A stretch of DNA of 64,000 bases from Rhodanobacter sp. C03. Lineage in GTDB: Bacteria; Pseudomonadota; Gammaproteobacteria; Xanthomonadales; Rhodanobacteraceae. The notes beneath the pieces were generated by a model. That model ran no database searches. It was not told the DNA's origin and saw nothing but the letters and a program-made list of their open reading frames with translations. Location: positions 1 to 64,000 of the forward strand of contig NZ_MUNT01000013.1 of assembly GCF_002001175.1 (NCBI RefSeq). Reading direction: 5' to 3'. Both the position numbers and the translations under genes were made by a program. This document shows positions 18,287 to 27,558 of the stretch, piece by piece (position 1 is the stretch's first letter; the number at the start of each line of letters is the position of its first letter).

Positions 18287-19318
18287 TCAGCTATGCGCGC
18301 CGTCGGCTTCCAGGTGGTAATGCGTGGCCACCTCGACTTCCTTCTTCGAGCCGAGGAAGACCGGCACGCGCTGGTGCAGTCCGGTCGGTTGCAGTTCCAT
18401 GATGCGTTCGCGTCCGGTGGTCGCCGCACCGCCGGCCTGCTCGATGATGAAGGCCATCGGGTTGGCCTCGTACATCAGGCGCAGCTTGCCGCCCTGCTTG
18501 AGGATCTTCGCGTCCAGTGGGTAATAGAACACGCCGCCGCGGGTCACGATGCGGTGCACGTCGGCCACCATCGAGGCGACCCAGCGCATGTTGAAGTCCT
18601 TGCCGCGTGGACCTTCCTTGCCGGCCAGCAGCTCGCCGATGTAACGCTGCATCGGCGCCTGCCAGTGACGCTGGTTCGACATGTTGATGGCGAACTCGGT
18701 GGCTTCTTCCGGGATGTGGATGCCGCGCCGGCTCAGCATGAAACTGCCGACCTCGCGCTCCAGCGTGAATTCATGCGTGCCGTGGCCGAAGGTGAGTACC
18801 AGCACGGTGGCCGGGCCGTACACCACGTAACCGGCGGCGAGCTGGGTGGTGCCCGGCTGCAGGAAGTGTTCGGCTTTCGGCTCAGTGACGTCGTCCGGGC
18901 AGCGCAGCACCGAGAAGATCGTGCCGACCGAGATGTTCACGTCGATGTTCGAACTGCCGTCCAGCGGATCGAACAACAGCAGGTGGTTGCCCTTCGGATA
19001 GCCGTCCGGAATCTGCTGCGGGTCTTCCATCTCCTCTGACGCGCAGGCGGCGAGGTGGCCGCCCCAGGCGTTCGCTTCCAGCAGGATCTCGTTGGAGATC
19101 ACGTCCAGCTTCTTCTGCGCCTCGCCCTGGATGTTCATGCTGAGCGCATCATCGCTGCCGGCCATGCCCAGCACGCCGCCGAGCGCGCCCTTGTTGGTGG
19201 CCACCGCGATGCGCTTGCATGCGCGCGCGACCACTTCGATCAGCAGCGAAAGTTCGGCATTGATATGGCCGGCGCGGCGTTCCTCGATCAGGAACTGGAT
19301 CAGCGAGATGGGCTTCAT
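18287..19318 (-). CDS. fbp: Fructose-1,6-bisphosphatase class 1
   Basis: 343-residue cytoplasmic enzyme of gluconeogenesis, hydrolysing fructose 1,6-bisphosphate to fructose 6-phosphate. The metal-site segment [16 protein letters not shown] (about residue 110-125) and the C-terminal segment [16 protein letters not shown] are diagnostic. Start at 19318 ([15 protein letters not shown]) gives the standard length; upstream codons do not resemble Fbp. Confidence 0.97.
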   Translation of the reverse strand: MKPISLIQFLIEERRAGHINAELSLLIEVVARACKRIAVATNKGALGGVLGMAGSDDALSMNIQGEAQKKLDVISNEILLEANAWGGHLAACASEEMEDPQQIPDGYPKGNHLLLFDPLDGSSNIDVNISVGTIFSVLRCPDDVTEPKAEHFLQPGTTQLAAGYVVYGPATVLVLTFGHGTHEFTLEREVGSFMLSRRGIHIPEEATEFAINMSNQRHWQAPMQRYIGELLAGKEGPRGKDFNMRWVASMVADVHRIVTRGGVFYYPLDAKILKQGGKLRLMYEANPMAFIIEQAGGAATTGRERIMELQPTGLHQRVPVFLGSKKEVEVATHYHLEADGAHS

Positions 19319-19424
19319 GTCGGGTCCGTGCAGAAGAATGGCGCATTGTCCCGGCTCCGGCTGAACAGCGCCAGCACGGTGCCGACCGGTGGCCCGAATA
19401 GTCATCGAGCCGACCGGTTACTGA

Positions 19425-19443
19425 CACTACGTTGGCAGTAGTG
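19425..19443. promoter_or_regulatory. Inverted repeat in the fbp/DJ-1 divergent region
   Basis: CACTAC and GTAGTG separated by seven bases, 39 bases before the DJ-1 family gene. It may be an operator for either divergent gene; support is limited to the symmetry and position. Confidence 0.25.
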
Positions 19444-19481
19444 GCTGGGCATGCTGTCCCTCCACAGCGGAGGGATACAAC

Positions 19482-20093
19482 ATGCGCGATACGGTTTATT
19501 TCCTGGTGTTTGACGGCTTTGCCGACTGGCAGGCCGCGCTGGCGTTGTGCGAGATCCGGCGCCCCGGCGATTGGCGGGTGCAGACGGTGGGTTTTTCGCG
19601 GACACCGGTGACATCGATGGGTGGCCTCACCGTTCAGCCCGAGCTGGCGCTGGCGCAGCTCGACCTTCAGTGCGCAGCATTGCTGATCGTGCCTGGCGGT
19701 CATCTGTGGCAGCGCGGCGAAGGCGCGGCGGCCGCGGCCGCCATTCGCGAGCTGCACGCAGCTGGTGCACCGGTAGCCGCCATCGACAGTGGCGTGCTGG
19801 CGCTGGCCCGCGCGGGCCTGCTCGATGATTGCCGCCACACCGGTAACTGGCCCGGCCAGATCGCCAGCCAGGTGCCCGGTTATGCCGGCGCCGGGCAGTA
19901 CGACAGCGAGGTGCTGGCAGTCAGCGATGGCGGCACGATCACCGCCAGTCATCTCGGCAGCGTGGAGTTCGCCCGCGAGGTGATCCACACGCTGGATCTG
20001 TACAGCCCCAGCGACCGCGAACACTGGTACCGGCTTTTCAAGCATGCCCAGCTGCCGCCGTGGTGCGTCGGCGAAACCCTGGCTGCGGCATGA
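19482..20093 (+). CDS. DJ-1/PfpI family protein lacking the usual cysteine
   Basis: 203-residue glutamine-amidotransferase-fold protein. Family segments: VYFLVFDGFADWQAALAL at the N-terminus, LLIVPGGHLW, and AAIDSGVLALARAGLLDD, where most relatives have AICxG with the nucleophilic Cys at the elbow. Here Asp-Ser takes that place, so thiol chemistry is unlikely. It may be a binding protein or use another residue. It starts a plus-strand row with a 69-residue ORF, a GFA-family protein and a glutathione transferase. Confidence 0.85.
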   Translation: MRDTVYFLVFDGFADWQAALALCEIRRPGDWRVQTVGFSRTPVTSMGGLTVQPELALAQLDLQCAALLIVPGGHLWQRGEGAAAAAAIRELHAAGAPVAAIDSGVLALARAGLLDDCRHTGNWPGQIASQVPGYAGAGQYDSEVLAVSDGGTITASHLGSVEFAREVIHTLDLYSPSDREHWYRLFKHAQLPPWCVGETLAAA

Positions 20094-20103
20094 GGACACC
20101 TGC

Positions 20104-20313
20104 ATGAATCCGATTTTGCAACGCGCCCTGATGGCCTACCGACCGCTTCATCTGCGCGGCTTGCTGATGGATGGACAGTACCGCTGGCCGGCCGCAGATG
20201 CTTCGAACGAGCGGCCCGAATCGGCGCCTGCCGGCCAACCCCGCCGACGCATGCTGCTGGTCGCGTTGGCGGCCCTGTATCACGGCAACTTCTTCAAGCG
20301 GAGCAAGTCATGA
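20104..20313 (+). CDS. Small hypothetical protein
   Basis: 69 codons between the DJ-1 gene (10 bases before) and the GFA gene, whose ATG overlaps its stop as ATGA. The protein is basic with one short hydrophobic stretch ([15 protein letters not shown]) near the C-terminus and no recognised domain. Tight spacing on both sides and a plausible AGGA before the start argue for translation; the lack of a family keeps confidence modest. Confidence 0.5.
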   Translation: MNPILQRALMAYRPLHLRGLLMDGQYRWPAADASNERPESAPAGQPRRRMLLVALAALYHGNFFKRSKS

Positions 20314-20714
20314 ACAAGACCTATCACGGCAGTTGCCATTGCGGTGCGGTGCGCCTCGAAGCGACGATCGACCTCGCCGCGGGCACCAGTCGTTGCAATT
20401 GCTCGATCTGCACCAAGACACGGTCGTGGGGCGTGATCGTGAAACCGGACGCGTTCCGCCTGCTGTCGGGAGAGGGTGCGCTGTCCGACTATCAGTTCGG
20501 CTCGAACAGCATGCACCACTTGTTCTGTCGGCATTGCGGCGTCCGTCCGTTCGGCCGTGGCCATCTGGATGTGCTCGGCGGCAACTTCTACAGCGTCAGC
20601 CTGGCCTGCCTCGACGGTGTCGAGCCGCAGGAACTGATCGATGCGCCACTGCACTACGCTGACGGTCGCGCCAACAACTGGCAGTCGCCGCCGGCGGAAA
20701 CGCGGCATCTTTGA
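20310..20714 (+). CDS. GFA/CENP-V family zinc protein
   Basis: 134 residues with the cysteine pattern of the glutathione-dependent formaldehyde-activating (GFA) fold: CHCGAVRLE (about residue 9), [10 protein letters not shown] (about 30) and [11 protein letters not shown] (about 73), binding structural and putative catalytic zinc. Despite the name, activity towards S-hydroxymethylglutathione is unproven for most members. The nearby glutathione transferase fits a thiol/aldehyde detoxification theme. Confidence 0.9.
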   Translation: MNKTYHGSCHCGAVRLEATIDLAAGTSRCNCSICTKTRSWGVIVKPDAFRLLSGEGALSDYQFGSNSMHHLFCRHCGVRPFGRGHLDVLGGNFYSVSLACLDGVEPQELIDAPLHYADGRANNWQSPPAETRHL

Positions 20715-20750
20715 TCGTTACATCACTGACAACCATCGCGAGGAATCGCC

Positions 20751-21377
20751 ATGAACCCGAAAGTCACGTTCTTCCATGCCCCGAACAGCCGTTCCGGTGG
20801 TACCCGTGCACTGCTTGAGGAACTCGGCGTGCAGTTCGATCTGCACGTGCTGAACTTCAAGCAGGGCGAGCAGCGCAAGCCGGATTACCTCGCGATCAAT
20901 CCGATGGGCAAGGTACCGGCGATCCGCCATGGCGAGGCCTTGATCACCGAGCAGCCGGCGGTGTTCCTGTATCTGGCCGACCTCTATCCCGAAGCGAAGC
21001 TGGCGCCGCCGATCGGCGATCCGTTGCGCGGGCCCTACCTGCGCTGGCTGGTGTTCTACGGATCGTGCTTCGAGCCGGCCTTGGTCGACAAGTCGATGCA
21101 GCGTGAGCCGGCGGCACCATCGACCTGTCCATATGGCGACTTCGACACCATGCTGAAGACGCTCACGGATCAACTGGAACAGGGGCCATACCTGCTGGGC
21201 GATACCTTCAGTGCGGCCGATGTGCTGTGGGGCACCGCGCTGAACTGGACCACGATGTTCAAGCTGGTGCCGGAGCTGCCGGTGATCCGCACCTATATCG
21301 ATCGCGTACTCGCGCGGCCTGCGATGCAGCGCGCGGCCGCGGCGGATGCCGAACTGGCGGCTGCGCAGGCGGCCTGA
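20751..21377 (+). CDS. Glutathione S-transferase family protein
   Basis: 208 residues: N-terminal thioredoxin-like domain (about 1-80) with the glutathione-binding segment INPMGKVPAIRHG and EQPAVFLYL, and an all-helical C-terminal domain with GDTFSAADVLWG (GDxxSxAD motif). Predicted to conjugate glutathione to electrophiles or reduce them in the cytoplasm. It begins 36 bases after the GFA gene, same strand. Confidence 0.92.
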   Translation: MNPKVTFFHAPNSRSGGTRALLEELGVQFDLHVLNFKQGEQRKPDYLAINPMGKVPAIRHGEALITEQPAVFLYLADLYPEAKLAPPIGDPLRGPYLRWLVFYGSCFEPALVDKSMQREPAAPSTCPYGDFDTMLKTLTDQLEQGPYLLGDTFSAADVLWGTALNWTTMFKLVPELPVIRTYIDRVLARPAMQRAAAADAELAAAQAA

Positions 21378-21461
21378 TCTCGATGGGTCTGATGCCATGA
21401 ACAGCACATGGCGTGACGTTCGGCGCTGTTCGTCGTCACCCGGCTCGGCGATGATGTGCGG

Positions 21462-22166
21462 ATGCGTCGTGCCGATCGCCTGTTCCTCATCATCAACGCC
21501 CTGCGCGGGCGCCGCACGGCCTTGCGCGCGCGCCAGCTCGCGGAAACGCTGGGTGTCTCCCTGCGCACGGTCTATCGCGACGTCGCCGACCTGCAGCTCT
21601 CCGGTGTGCCGATCGAGGGCGAGGCCGGCGTCGGCTATGTATTGCGCAAGGGTTCGGACATCCCGCCGCTGATGTTCACCGCCGACGAGCTCGAATCGCT
21701 GGTGGTTGGCACGCGTTTCGTCCGTGCATTTGCCGGCGCCAAACTGGCCGAAGGCGCACAGACTGCCTTGATGAAGATCGAGGCGGTACTGCCGCCTGAA
21801 CTGCGCGAGCGTTCGGCACGCACGCGCATCTACGCGCCGATCTGGCGTGATGAACACAAGCTGGCGTTCGCTGCGCGGATCGATCGTCTGCATGCGGCGA
21901 TCGAGGCGCGCCAGGTATTGCAACTGGCCTATCGCGACGAGGCGGGCAGCGTCAGCACGCGCGAGGTCGAGCCGTTGTGCCTGGCGTTCTGGGGTGGCAA
22001 GTGGACGCTCGGCACGTGGTGCCGGCTGCGTCTGGATTTCCGCAACTTCCGGCCCGATCGCATCGATGAACTCGCCGAGACCGGCGAGCTGTTCGACGAA
22101 GGGGACGGCCGCAATCTGGACGCCTATCTGCTGGCGATGCGCGGCTACTACGCCGGCATGGAATAG
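21462..22166 (+). CDS. HTH/WYL-domain transcriptional regulator (YafY type)
   Basis: About 234 residues: an N-terminal HTH_11 winged helix (RRADRLFLIINALRGR, RARQLAETLGVSLRTVYRDV) and a C-terminal WYL ligand-sensing domain (about 130-225). Such proteins repress or activate nearby genes and sense nucleic acids or small ligands. ATG 21462 was chosen; a GTG two codons upstream is also possible. It follows the glutathione transferase by 84 bases, suggesting control of that row. Confidence 0.88.
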   Translation: MRRADRLFLIINALRGRRTALRARQLAETLGVSLRTVYRDVADLQLSGVPIEGEAGVGYVLRKGSDIPPLMFTADELESLVVGTRFVRAFAGAKLAEGAQTALMKIEAVLPPELRERSARTRIYAPIWRDEHKLAFAARIDRLHAAIEARQVLQLAYRDEAGSVSTREVEPLCLAFWGGKWTLGTWCRLRLDFRNFRPDRIDELAETGELFDEGDGRNLDAYLLAMRGYYAGME

Positions 22167-22263
22167 CTGGACGCCGCAGAAAATTACGTCTGACACATGA
22201 GCCCAACACGGTGCCGGCTCGGGTACGCTCGGCAGCACTGCGTCGGTCCGAAGGAGTCGTGCG

Positions 22264-22878
22264 ATGTCGTCAGGCCTGCATCACCCGTTGTTGTCGATCG
22301 CTCCTGCCAAGCTGCGGCCGACCCAGTTGACCGTCGGCAAGGCCGAGGTTGCGGCCAAACGCGCAGAGTGGGAAATACTCGGTCGCAAGAAGCGCAAGGA
22401 ACTCCTCGAGTCGCACTGGTTTCCCGGCGTGCTGGGGCCGAAGCAGCGCGTCTATATCGTCGACCACCACCACCTCGGCCTGGCACTGATGGAAGAGGGC
22501 GTGAAGAGCGTGCCGGTGATGATCCAGCGTGACTTCTCGTGGCTGCAGCCGGACGTGTTCTGGCGCACCATGGAATTCAGTCGCTGGGCGCATCCGTATG
22601 ACCAGCACGGGACCCGCACCGACTACGCCGCGATCCCGACCAGTCTCGGTGACATGGCGGATGATCCCTATCGCACGCTTGCCGCGCGGGTGCGTGTGGC
22701 CGGTGGCTGCGCCAAGGATGCGCTGCCGTATTCTGAGTTCCTGTGGGCGGATTTCTACCGACGTCGACTGAAGCTGCCGGGTGGCAAGATCAGCGCGAAG
22801 CTGCTGCAGGAGGCCGTGTTGCTGGCGCATAGCCAGGAGACGGCGTACCTGCCGGGCTGGAGCGGGACGATCGAATGA
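22264..22878 (+). CDS. ParB-like (ParBc_2) protein
   Basis: 204 residues of the ParB-like catalytic family 2: LRPTQLTVGKAEVAAKRAEW near the N-terminus and YIVDHHHLGLALME around residue 70, followed by a conserved FSRWAHPYDQHG-type region. Unlike chromosomal ParB it has no HTH DNA-binding domain and no parA neighbour, so a role in chromosome segregation is unlikely; function unknown. It overlaps the SulP gene start by four bases (ATGA). Confidence 0.85.
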   Translation: MSSGLHHPLLSIAPAKLRPTQLTVGKAEVAAKRAEWEILGRKKRKELLESHWFPGVLGPKQRVYIVDHHHLGLALMEEGVKSVPVMIQRDFSWLQPDVFWRTMEFSRWAHPYDQHGTRTDYAAIPTSLGDMADDPYRTLAARVRVAGGCAKDALPYSEFLWADFYRRRLKLPGGKISAKLLQEAVLLAHSQETAYLPGWSGTIE

Positions 22879-24542
22879 GCGCACGCCCGGCCGCTGCTGT
22901 CTCGCCGGGTTCCACGCTTGGCGTCGACGTACTGGCCGGGTTGTCGATCGCCGGCCTGCTGCTGCCCGAAGCGGTGGCGTACTCGGGCATCGCCGGGCTG
23001 CCGCCGCAAGCCGGTGTAATCGCGCTGCTGGTCGGTCTGGTCTGCTATGGCCTGCTCGGGCGCAGCCGCTACGCGATCGTCTCGGCCACTTCGTCCTCGG
23101 CGGCGGTACTGGCGGCCGGAACACTCGCGCTGGCAGGTCCCGCAGGCGCGTCGCGCGCTGCAGTGGCGGCCACTTTGGTGCTGCTTACCGGCGGGTGTTT
23201 CCTGGTCGCAGGGTTCGCACGTCTCGGCGGGCTGTCGCATCTGATCGCACGGCCGGTGCTGCGCGGTTTCACATTCGGCCTGGCCTGCGTGATCGCGCTG
23301 AAGCAGCTGCCGAACCTGTTCGGCCTGCCGGGCCTGCACGGCGATTTCGTACCGCTGTTGCTTATGACGTTGTTCAAATCGATCGGCCAGATCCAGCCAG
23401 CCACGATGGGCGCCGGTGTGGTCGCCCTGCTGCTGCTGTTTCTGTGCGAACGGGTGCGCCGTTTGCCTGGCAGCCTGTTGGTGATCGTGCTCGGCGTGGC
23501 GGCTTCCGGCTGGCTGGCGCAGTACGGTGTGACCCTGACCGGGGTGATAAATCTCACCCCGGACTGGTCGATGCCGGCATGGCCATCGAGCGGGGAGTGG
23601 CTGCCCAGCATCGAACTGGCCGCGGCCTTGTTGCTGGTGCTGTACGCGGAGTCGTACGGGGCGATCCGTGCGTTCGCCCTGAAGCATGGCGATCCGGTCG
23701 ACGCGAATCGCGATCTGCTGGTGCTCGGCGTGGCCAATGCGCTGTCGGGCCTGCTGCACGGCATGCCGCTTGGCGCGGGCTATTCCGGCACCTCGGCGAA
23801 CGAGGCGGCTGGCGCGCGCTCGCGGCTGGCTGGGCTGGTCGCCGCCGGCAGCGTGTTGCTGATGGTGTTGCTGTTGCTGCGCTGGATCGAACGCATTCCC
23901 GAGCCGGTGCTGGCGGCGATCGTGATCCATGCGGTGAGCAAGTCATGGCGGTTGGCCGTGTTTCGGCCCTACCTGCAGTGGAAGCGCGACCGGCTGGTGG
24001 CACTTGCCGCGGTGCTCGCGGTGCTTGCGCTCGGCATCCTCAACGGTCTGCTGGTGGCGATCGCCTTCAGCCTGGTGATGCTGCTGCGCCAGCTCGCCAC
24101 GCCACGCCTCAGCGTACTCGGCCAGCTTCCCGGCAGTCACGATTTCGTCGACATCGCGGAACATCCGAGTGCGCATGAGCAGGCCGGCATGTTGATTCTG
24201 CGTCCGGAGGAGCCGCTGTTCTTCGCCAACGCGGAATCGATCCTGGCACTGGCACGCCAGCGGGTCGACGAGCATGCCGGGACCCGCGTGGTGGTGCTGA
24301 GCCTGGAGGAGTCTTCCGACCTGGACAGTACCGCGCTGGAGGCGCTGGCGGATTTCGCGACATGGCTCAGCGCGCGTGACATCATGCTGCGCGTGGCGCG
24401 CCTGAAGGACGCGGTGCGTGACCTCCTGCTGCGGGCGACGCTACCCCAGCTTTTGCCACAGGCGCTCGACTTCTGGAGCGTGGAAGATGCAGCCTTGGCG
24501 GCCGCACCTGCGCCGCAACCAACAAGGAAACCCCTGCAGTGA
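22875..24542 (+). CDS. SulP-family inorganic anion transporter with STAS domain
   Basis: 555-residue inner-membrane transporter, about 10-14 hydrophobic segments in the first 400 residues followed by a cytoplasmic STAS domain (about 430-535). The N-terminal GLSIAGLLLPEAVAYSGIAG and the GYSGTSANEAAGAR stretch are family hallmarks. Substrates of SulP proteins include sulfate, bicarbonate and dicarboxylates; which is used here cannot be told. No carbonic anhydrase is adjacent. Both ends overlap neighbours (ATGA before, GTGA after), so it belongs to a three-gene unit. Confidence 0.92.
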   Translation: MSARPAAAVSPGSTLGVDVLAGLSIAGLLLPEAVAYSGIAGLPPQAGVIALLVGLVCYGLLGRSRYAIVSATSSSAAVLAAGTLALAGPAGASRAAVAATLVLLTGGCFLVAGFARLGGLSHLIARPVLRGFTFGLACVIALKQLPNLFGLPGLHGDFVPLLLMTLFKSIGQIQPATMGAGVVALLLLFLCERVRRLPGSLLVIVLGVAASGWLAQYGVTLTGVINLTPDWSMPAWPSSGEWLPSIELAAALLLVLYAESYGAIRAFALKHGDPVDANRDLLVLGVANALSGLLHGMPLGAGYSGTSANEAAGARSRLAGLVAAGSVLLMVLLLLRWIERIPEPVLAAIVIHAVSKSWRLAVFRPYLQWKRDRLVALAAVLAVLALGILNGLLVAIAFSLVMLLRQLATPRLSVLGQLPGSHDFVDIAEHPSAHEQAGMLILRPEEPLFFANAESILALARQRVDEHAGTRVVVLSLEESSDLDSTALEALADFATWLSARDIMLRVARLKDAVRDLLLRATLPQLLPQALDFWSVEDAALAAAPAPQPTRKPLQ

Positions 24543-26323
24543 AGATCATCCCGGGCATGCCATGGCTGCTGTTGGGCGCCGCGCTTCTGACCTCACCGGC
24601 ATGGGCCGCGCAGGACAACAATGCGCGTTTCAAGCAGATCTACAGCAGCGAGTGGGCTTGGCGCACCGGCCACGCCGGGGTCAGCGCGTCGGGCGAATCG
24701 CAACCGAACAATGGCCGCCTCGACGACGTCGACGCGGCAAGCCAGCAGCAGCGGCTGGATTACTGGCAGCACGTGCTCAAGCAGCTCGACGGCATCGACG
24801 TGGCGCAGCTGTCGCCGGCCAACCAGGTCAACTACGCGGTCTATCGCGAGCAGATCGGCAACTTCGTCGCCGACCAGAAGTTCATGAACTGGCAGATGCC
24901 ATTCAACAGCGACTCGGCATTCTGGTCCGACATCGACTACGACCTTGGCAGCGACAAGCTGCGCACGGCCGACGACTATCGCAAGTATCTGGATCGGCTC
25001 AATCAGATCCCCGCTTATTTCGACCAGCAGATCGCCAACATGCGCTCCGGGCTGCAGCGTGGTTTCAGTGTGCCACGCGAAGTGCTGAAGGGCCGCGATG
25101 TGTCGATCGCCGCCGTCGCCGATCTGCAGGATCCCACCCAGAGCAGTTTCTACGCGCCGTTCAAGCAGCTTCCGGCGTCGATCCCGGCCGATCAGGCGCA
25201 GGCGCTGCAGGGCCAGGCGCTGCAACGCATCCGTGACAACGTGATCCCCGCTTACGAGAAGCTGCTGAGCTTCTTCCGCAACGACTACGTACCGCATGCG
25301 CGCACCACGCTGGCGGCTGAGGCATTACCGGACGGCAAGGCGTTCTATCGCCAGCAGATCCACGAATACACCACGCTCGACCTCAGCCCCGATGCGATCC
25401 ACCAGATCGGCCTGGATCAGGTGGCGAAGATCCACGCGCAGATGCTGCAAGTGATGCAGGACTCTGGCTTCAAGGGCAGCTTCGCCGAGTTCCTGCAGTT
25501 CCTGCGCAGCGACCCGCAGTTCTACGCGAAGACGCCGCAGGAGCTGCTCGACAAGAGCGCATGGGTGGCCAAGGAAGTGGATGGCAAGATGTCCAGGTTC
25601 TTCGGGCACTTGCCGCGCGAGCGCTTCACCATCGAACCGGTGCCGGCTGGCATCGCGCCGTACTACACCTCCGGCCGCGGCGGTCCGGACGTCTATCTGG
25701 TCAACACCTACGACTTGCCATCGCGCGCCCTGTACAACATGCCCGCGCTGACCTTGCACGAGTCCTATCCCGGGCACTCGCTGCAACTGGAGCTGGCGGA
25801 TGAGAGCCACGACCAGCCCGCGTTCCGCCGCAACGGCTACATCTCGGCCTACGGCGAGGGTTGGGGTCTGTACTCGGAATACCTCGGCAACGAGATGGGC
25901 ATCTACCAGACGCCGTACCAGCACTTCGGCTTCCTCACCTACCAGATGTGGCGTGCCTGCCGGCTGGTGGTCGATACCGGCATCCACCATCTAGGCTGGA
26001 CGCGCCAGCAGTCGATCGACTACCTGACCGTCAACACCGCACTGTCCTCACGCGAGATCGCCAACGAGGTGGACCGCTACATCAGCTGGCCGGGCCAGGC
26101 GCTGTCGTACGAACTCGGTTACCTGAAAATCCTCGACCTGCGCGCGAAGGCGGAAAAGGCGCTGGGCGCGAAGTTCGACCTGCGCCACTTCCACGACACC
26201 GTGCTGTCCACCGGTTCGGTGCCGCTGCCGGTGCTGGAGCAACGCATCGACCGCTTCATCGCCGAGGGTGGTCCGGAGCCGGACTACGGTTGCGACTGTG
26301 CGAAGGGGGAGAAGGCTCCGTAG
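24539..26323 (+). CDS. DUF885 family secreted putative metallopeptidase
   Basis: 594 residues beginning at GTG, with signal peptide (MPWLLLGAALLTSPAWAA). The core contains HESYPGHSLQ at about residue 407, a zinc-binding HExxxGH-type motif, and downstream YGEGWGLYSEYLG with the third ligand glutamate. The DUF885 family resembles M3/M32 peptidases in fold, but substrates are unknown. The start overlaps the SulP stop as GTGA. Confidence 0.88.
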   Translation: MKIIPGMPWLLLGAALLTSPAWAAQDNNARFKQIYSSEWAWRTGHAGVSASGESQPNNGRLDDVDAASQQQRLDYWQHVLKQLDGIDVAQLSPANQVNYAVYREQIGNFVADQKFMNWQMPFNSDSAFWSDIDYDLGSDKLRTADDYRKYLDRLNQIPAYFDQQIANMRSGLQRGFSVPREVLKGRDVSIAAVADLQDPTQSSFYAPFKQLPASIPADQAQALQGQALQRIRDNVIPAYEKLLSFFRNDYVPHARTTLAAEALPDGKAFYRQQIHEYTTLDLSPDAIHQIGLDQVAKIHAQMLQVMQDSGFKGSFAEFLQFLRSDPQFYAKTPQELLDKSAWVAKEVDGKMSRFFGHLPRERFTIEPVPAGIAPYYTSGRGGPDVYLVNTYDLPSRALYNMPALTLHESYPGHSLQLELADESHDQPAFRRNGYISAYGEGWGLYSEYLGNEMGIYQTPYQHFGFLTYQMWRACRLVVDTGIHHLGWTRQQSIDYLTVNTALSSREIANEVDRYISWPGQALSYELGYLKILDLRAKAEKALGAKFDLRHFHDTVLSTGSVPLPVLEQRIDRFIAEGGPEPDYGCDCAKGEKAP

Positions 26324-26326
26324 CGA

Positions 26327-26869
26327 TCAGGGTCTGGCTGAGTTCGCGTTGCCGGTTTCCGCATAACGCTGCAGTCGATCGAGTTGCTGCATCAGGACCC
26401 CGTCCACGCCAGCGGCAAGCTTGTCCAGGCCGCTCCCGCTGGTGCCGTTCACGCGATACTCGAACTGCAGCGTGCTGCCAGCATCACCCGGCTTGAGGGT
26501 GAATGTCATCACGCCCTGCACGGCCATGTTCTGCAGCGGTCCCAGGCCGCCCTGCAGGCGCAACAGGTGATCCTTGCTCGCCCACAGCACCTGCATGTGC
26601 TGCACGCTGTTGTCCTTCCAGCGTTCACAGAAACAGCCACCAGCCTCAGGCTTGAGGCTGAGGTTGGTGGCGCTGCCCGACCAGGTGTGTTCGCTGTTCC
26701 ACCAACGCGCCACGTCGACGAGTGCTGCATAGGCCTGTGCGGGCGTGACATGCAGCACGCGGCTGTCCTGGATCACCAGGCTGTCGGGCGTGGCCTGCTT
26801 TACCGCCGCATGACTTGGCGTGGGCAGTACCGACAGCAGGGCGAGCGTGAAGACGATCGGCAGGAGCAT
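26327..26869 (-). CDS. Secreted SRPBCC-domain protein
   Basis: 180 residues with signal peptide (LLPIVFTLALLSVLPTPSHA) and a START-like/SRPBCC hydrophobic-pocket fold: VTPAQAYAALVDVARWWNSEH then SLKPEAGGCFCERW, the layout of the polyketide cyclase/AHSA1-like group. Export of such a domain is less common; it may bind a hydrophobic ligand in the periplasm. Start at 26869; the frame runs further upstream without a signal-like N-terminus. It converges with the DUF885 gene three bases away. Confidence 0.8.
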   Translation of the reverse strand: MLLPIVFTLALLSVLPTPSHAAVKQATPDSLVIQDSRVLHVTPAQAYAALVDVARWWNSEHTWSGSATNLSLKPEAGGCFCERWKDNSVQHMQVLWASKDHLLRLQGGLGPLQNMAVQGVMTFTLKPGDAGSTLQFEYRVNGTSGSGLDKLAAGVDGVLMQQLDRLQRYAETGNANSARP

Positions 26870-27003
26870 GACAGTCTCTCCATCAGGCAGGTGGCCTGTA
26901 GGCAGGTGGCCTGTTTTAGCACGCTGGCACGATCCTGGCCAAGGTTGCGCACTACTGCATAAATGGAGTATTTTTACATTTAACTTTCCAAGGAGAGTTG
27001 AGT

Positions 27004-27396
27004 ATGCTGGCCCGTCCACTGCCTGAAACCACACCTGCCGATGCGCTGGGCGGTCCCGCGCTGCGTGCGTTCTTCCAGCTGGCCGAACACTGGAAGCTGC
27101 GCATAGCCGACCAGCGCAAGCTGCTCGGCGATCCGCCCGAATCCACGTTCTACAAATGGAAGCGCCAGCGCGATGCCATGCTCGCTCGCGACACGATCGA
27201 ACGGATCAGTTATCTGCTCGGCATCTGGAAATCGCTGCAGATCCTGTTCCCCGATCCGACGCAGGCCGACGCGTGGCTGCACAAACCGAACCAGGCGTCG
27301 CTGTTCGGGGGTCATTCCGCGCTGGAGCGCATGCTGTCCGGTAATGTCGCCGACTTGTTCGTGGTGCGCCAGTATCTGGATGCACAGCGCGGTTGA
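27004..27396 (+). CDS. Xre/MbcA/ParS-type antitoxin (DUF2384)
   Basis: 130 residues. N-terminal helical DNA-binding part and C-terminal MbcA/ParS toxin-binding domain (segment LGIWKSLQILFPDPTQADAWL then ERMLSGNVADLFVVRQYLD). AAGGAGAG lies six bases before ATG 27004. It neutralises the RES toxin encoded 163 bases downstream and probably represses its own promoter. The upstream AT-rich stretch (26957-26990) is a likely promoter. Confidence 0.9.
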   Translation: MLARPLPETTPADALGGPALRAFFQLAEHWKLRIADQRKLLGDPPESTFYKWKRQRDAMLARDTIERISYLLGIWKSLQILFPDPTQADAWLHKPNQASLFGGHSALERMLSGNVADLFVVRQYLDAQRG

Positions 27397-27452
27397 ACCG
27401 AGTCGTGCCTGCGCACGTCGCGGTTGACGAGACGCGTGCTTGCGATGCTGTT

Positions 27453-27533
27453 GTAGGAGCGGCTTCAGCCGCGATGCTTTCCAGTCCAGCGAAGCCCGAG
27501 AGTCAACAGCATCGCGACTGAAGTCGCTCCCAC
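27453..27533. repeat. REP-like palindrome between antitoxin and toxin
   Basis: Arms GTAGGAGCGGCTTCAGCCGC and GCGACTGAAGTCGCTCCCAC face each other across about 40 bases, with AGCATCGC/GCGATGCT inside. Same family as the elements at 7296-7368 and 41751-41821. It fills most of the gap between the RES-Xre genes. Confidence 0.85.
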
Positions 27534-27558
27534 CAGAGCCGAGTTTCCTGGACGTCAC

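Noticed and set aside
20718-22238. 506-codon minus-strand open frame
   Set aside because: Antisense to the glutathione transferase and WYL regulator, both of which have clear motifs.
22264-22878. Chromosome partition gene parB or origin region
   Set aside because: No HTH domain, no parA and no parS-like sites; a ParBc_2 protein of another kind.
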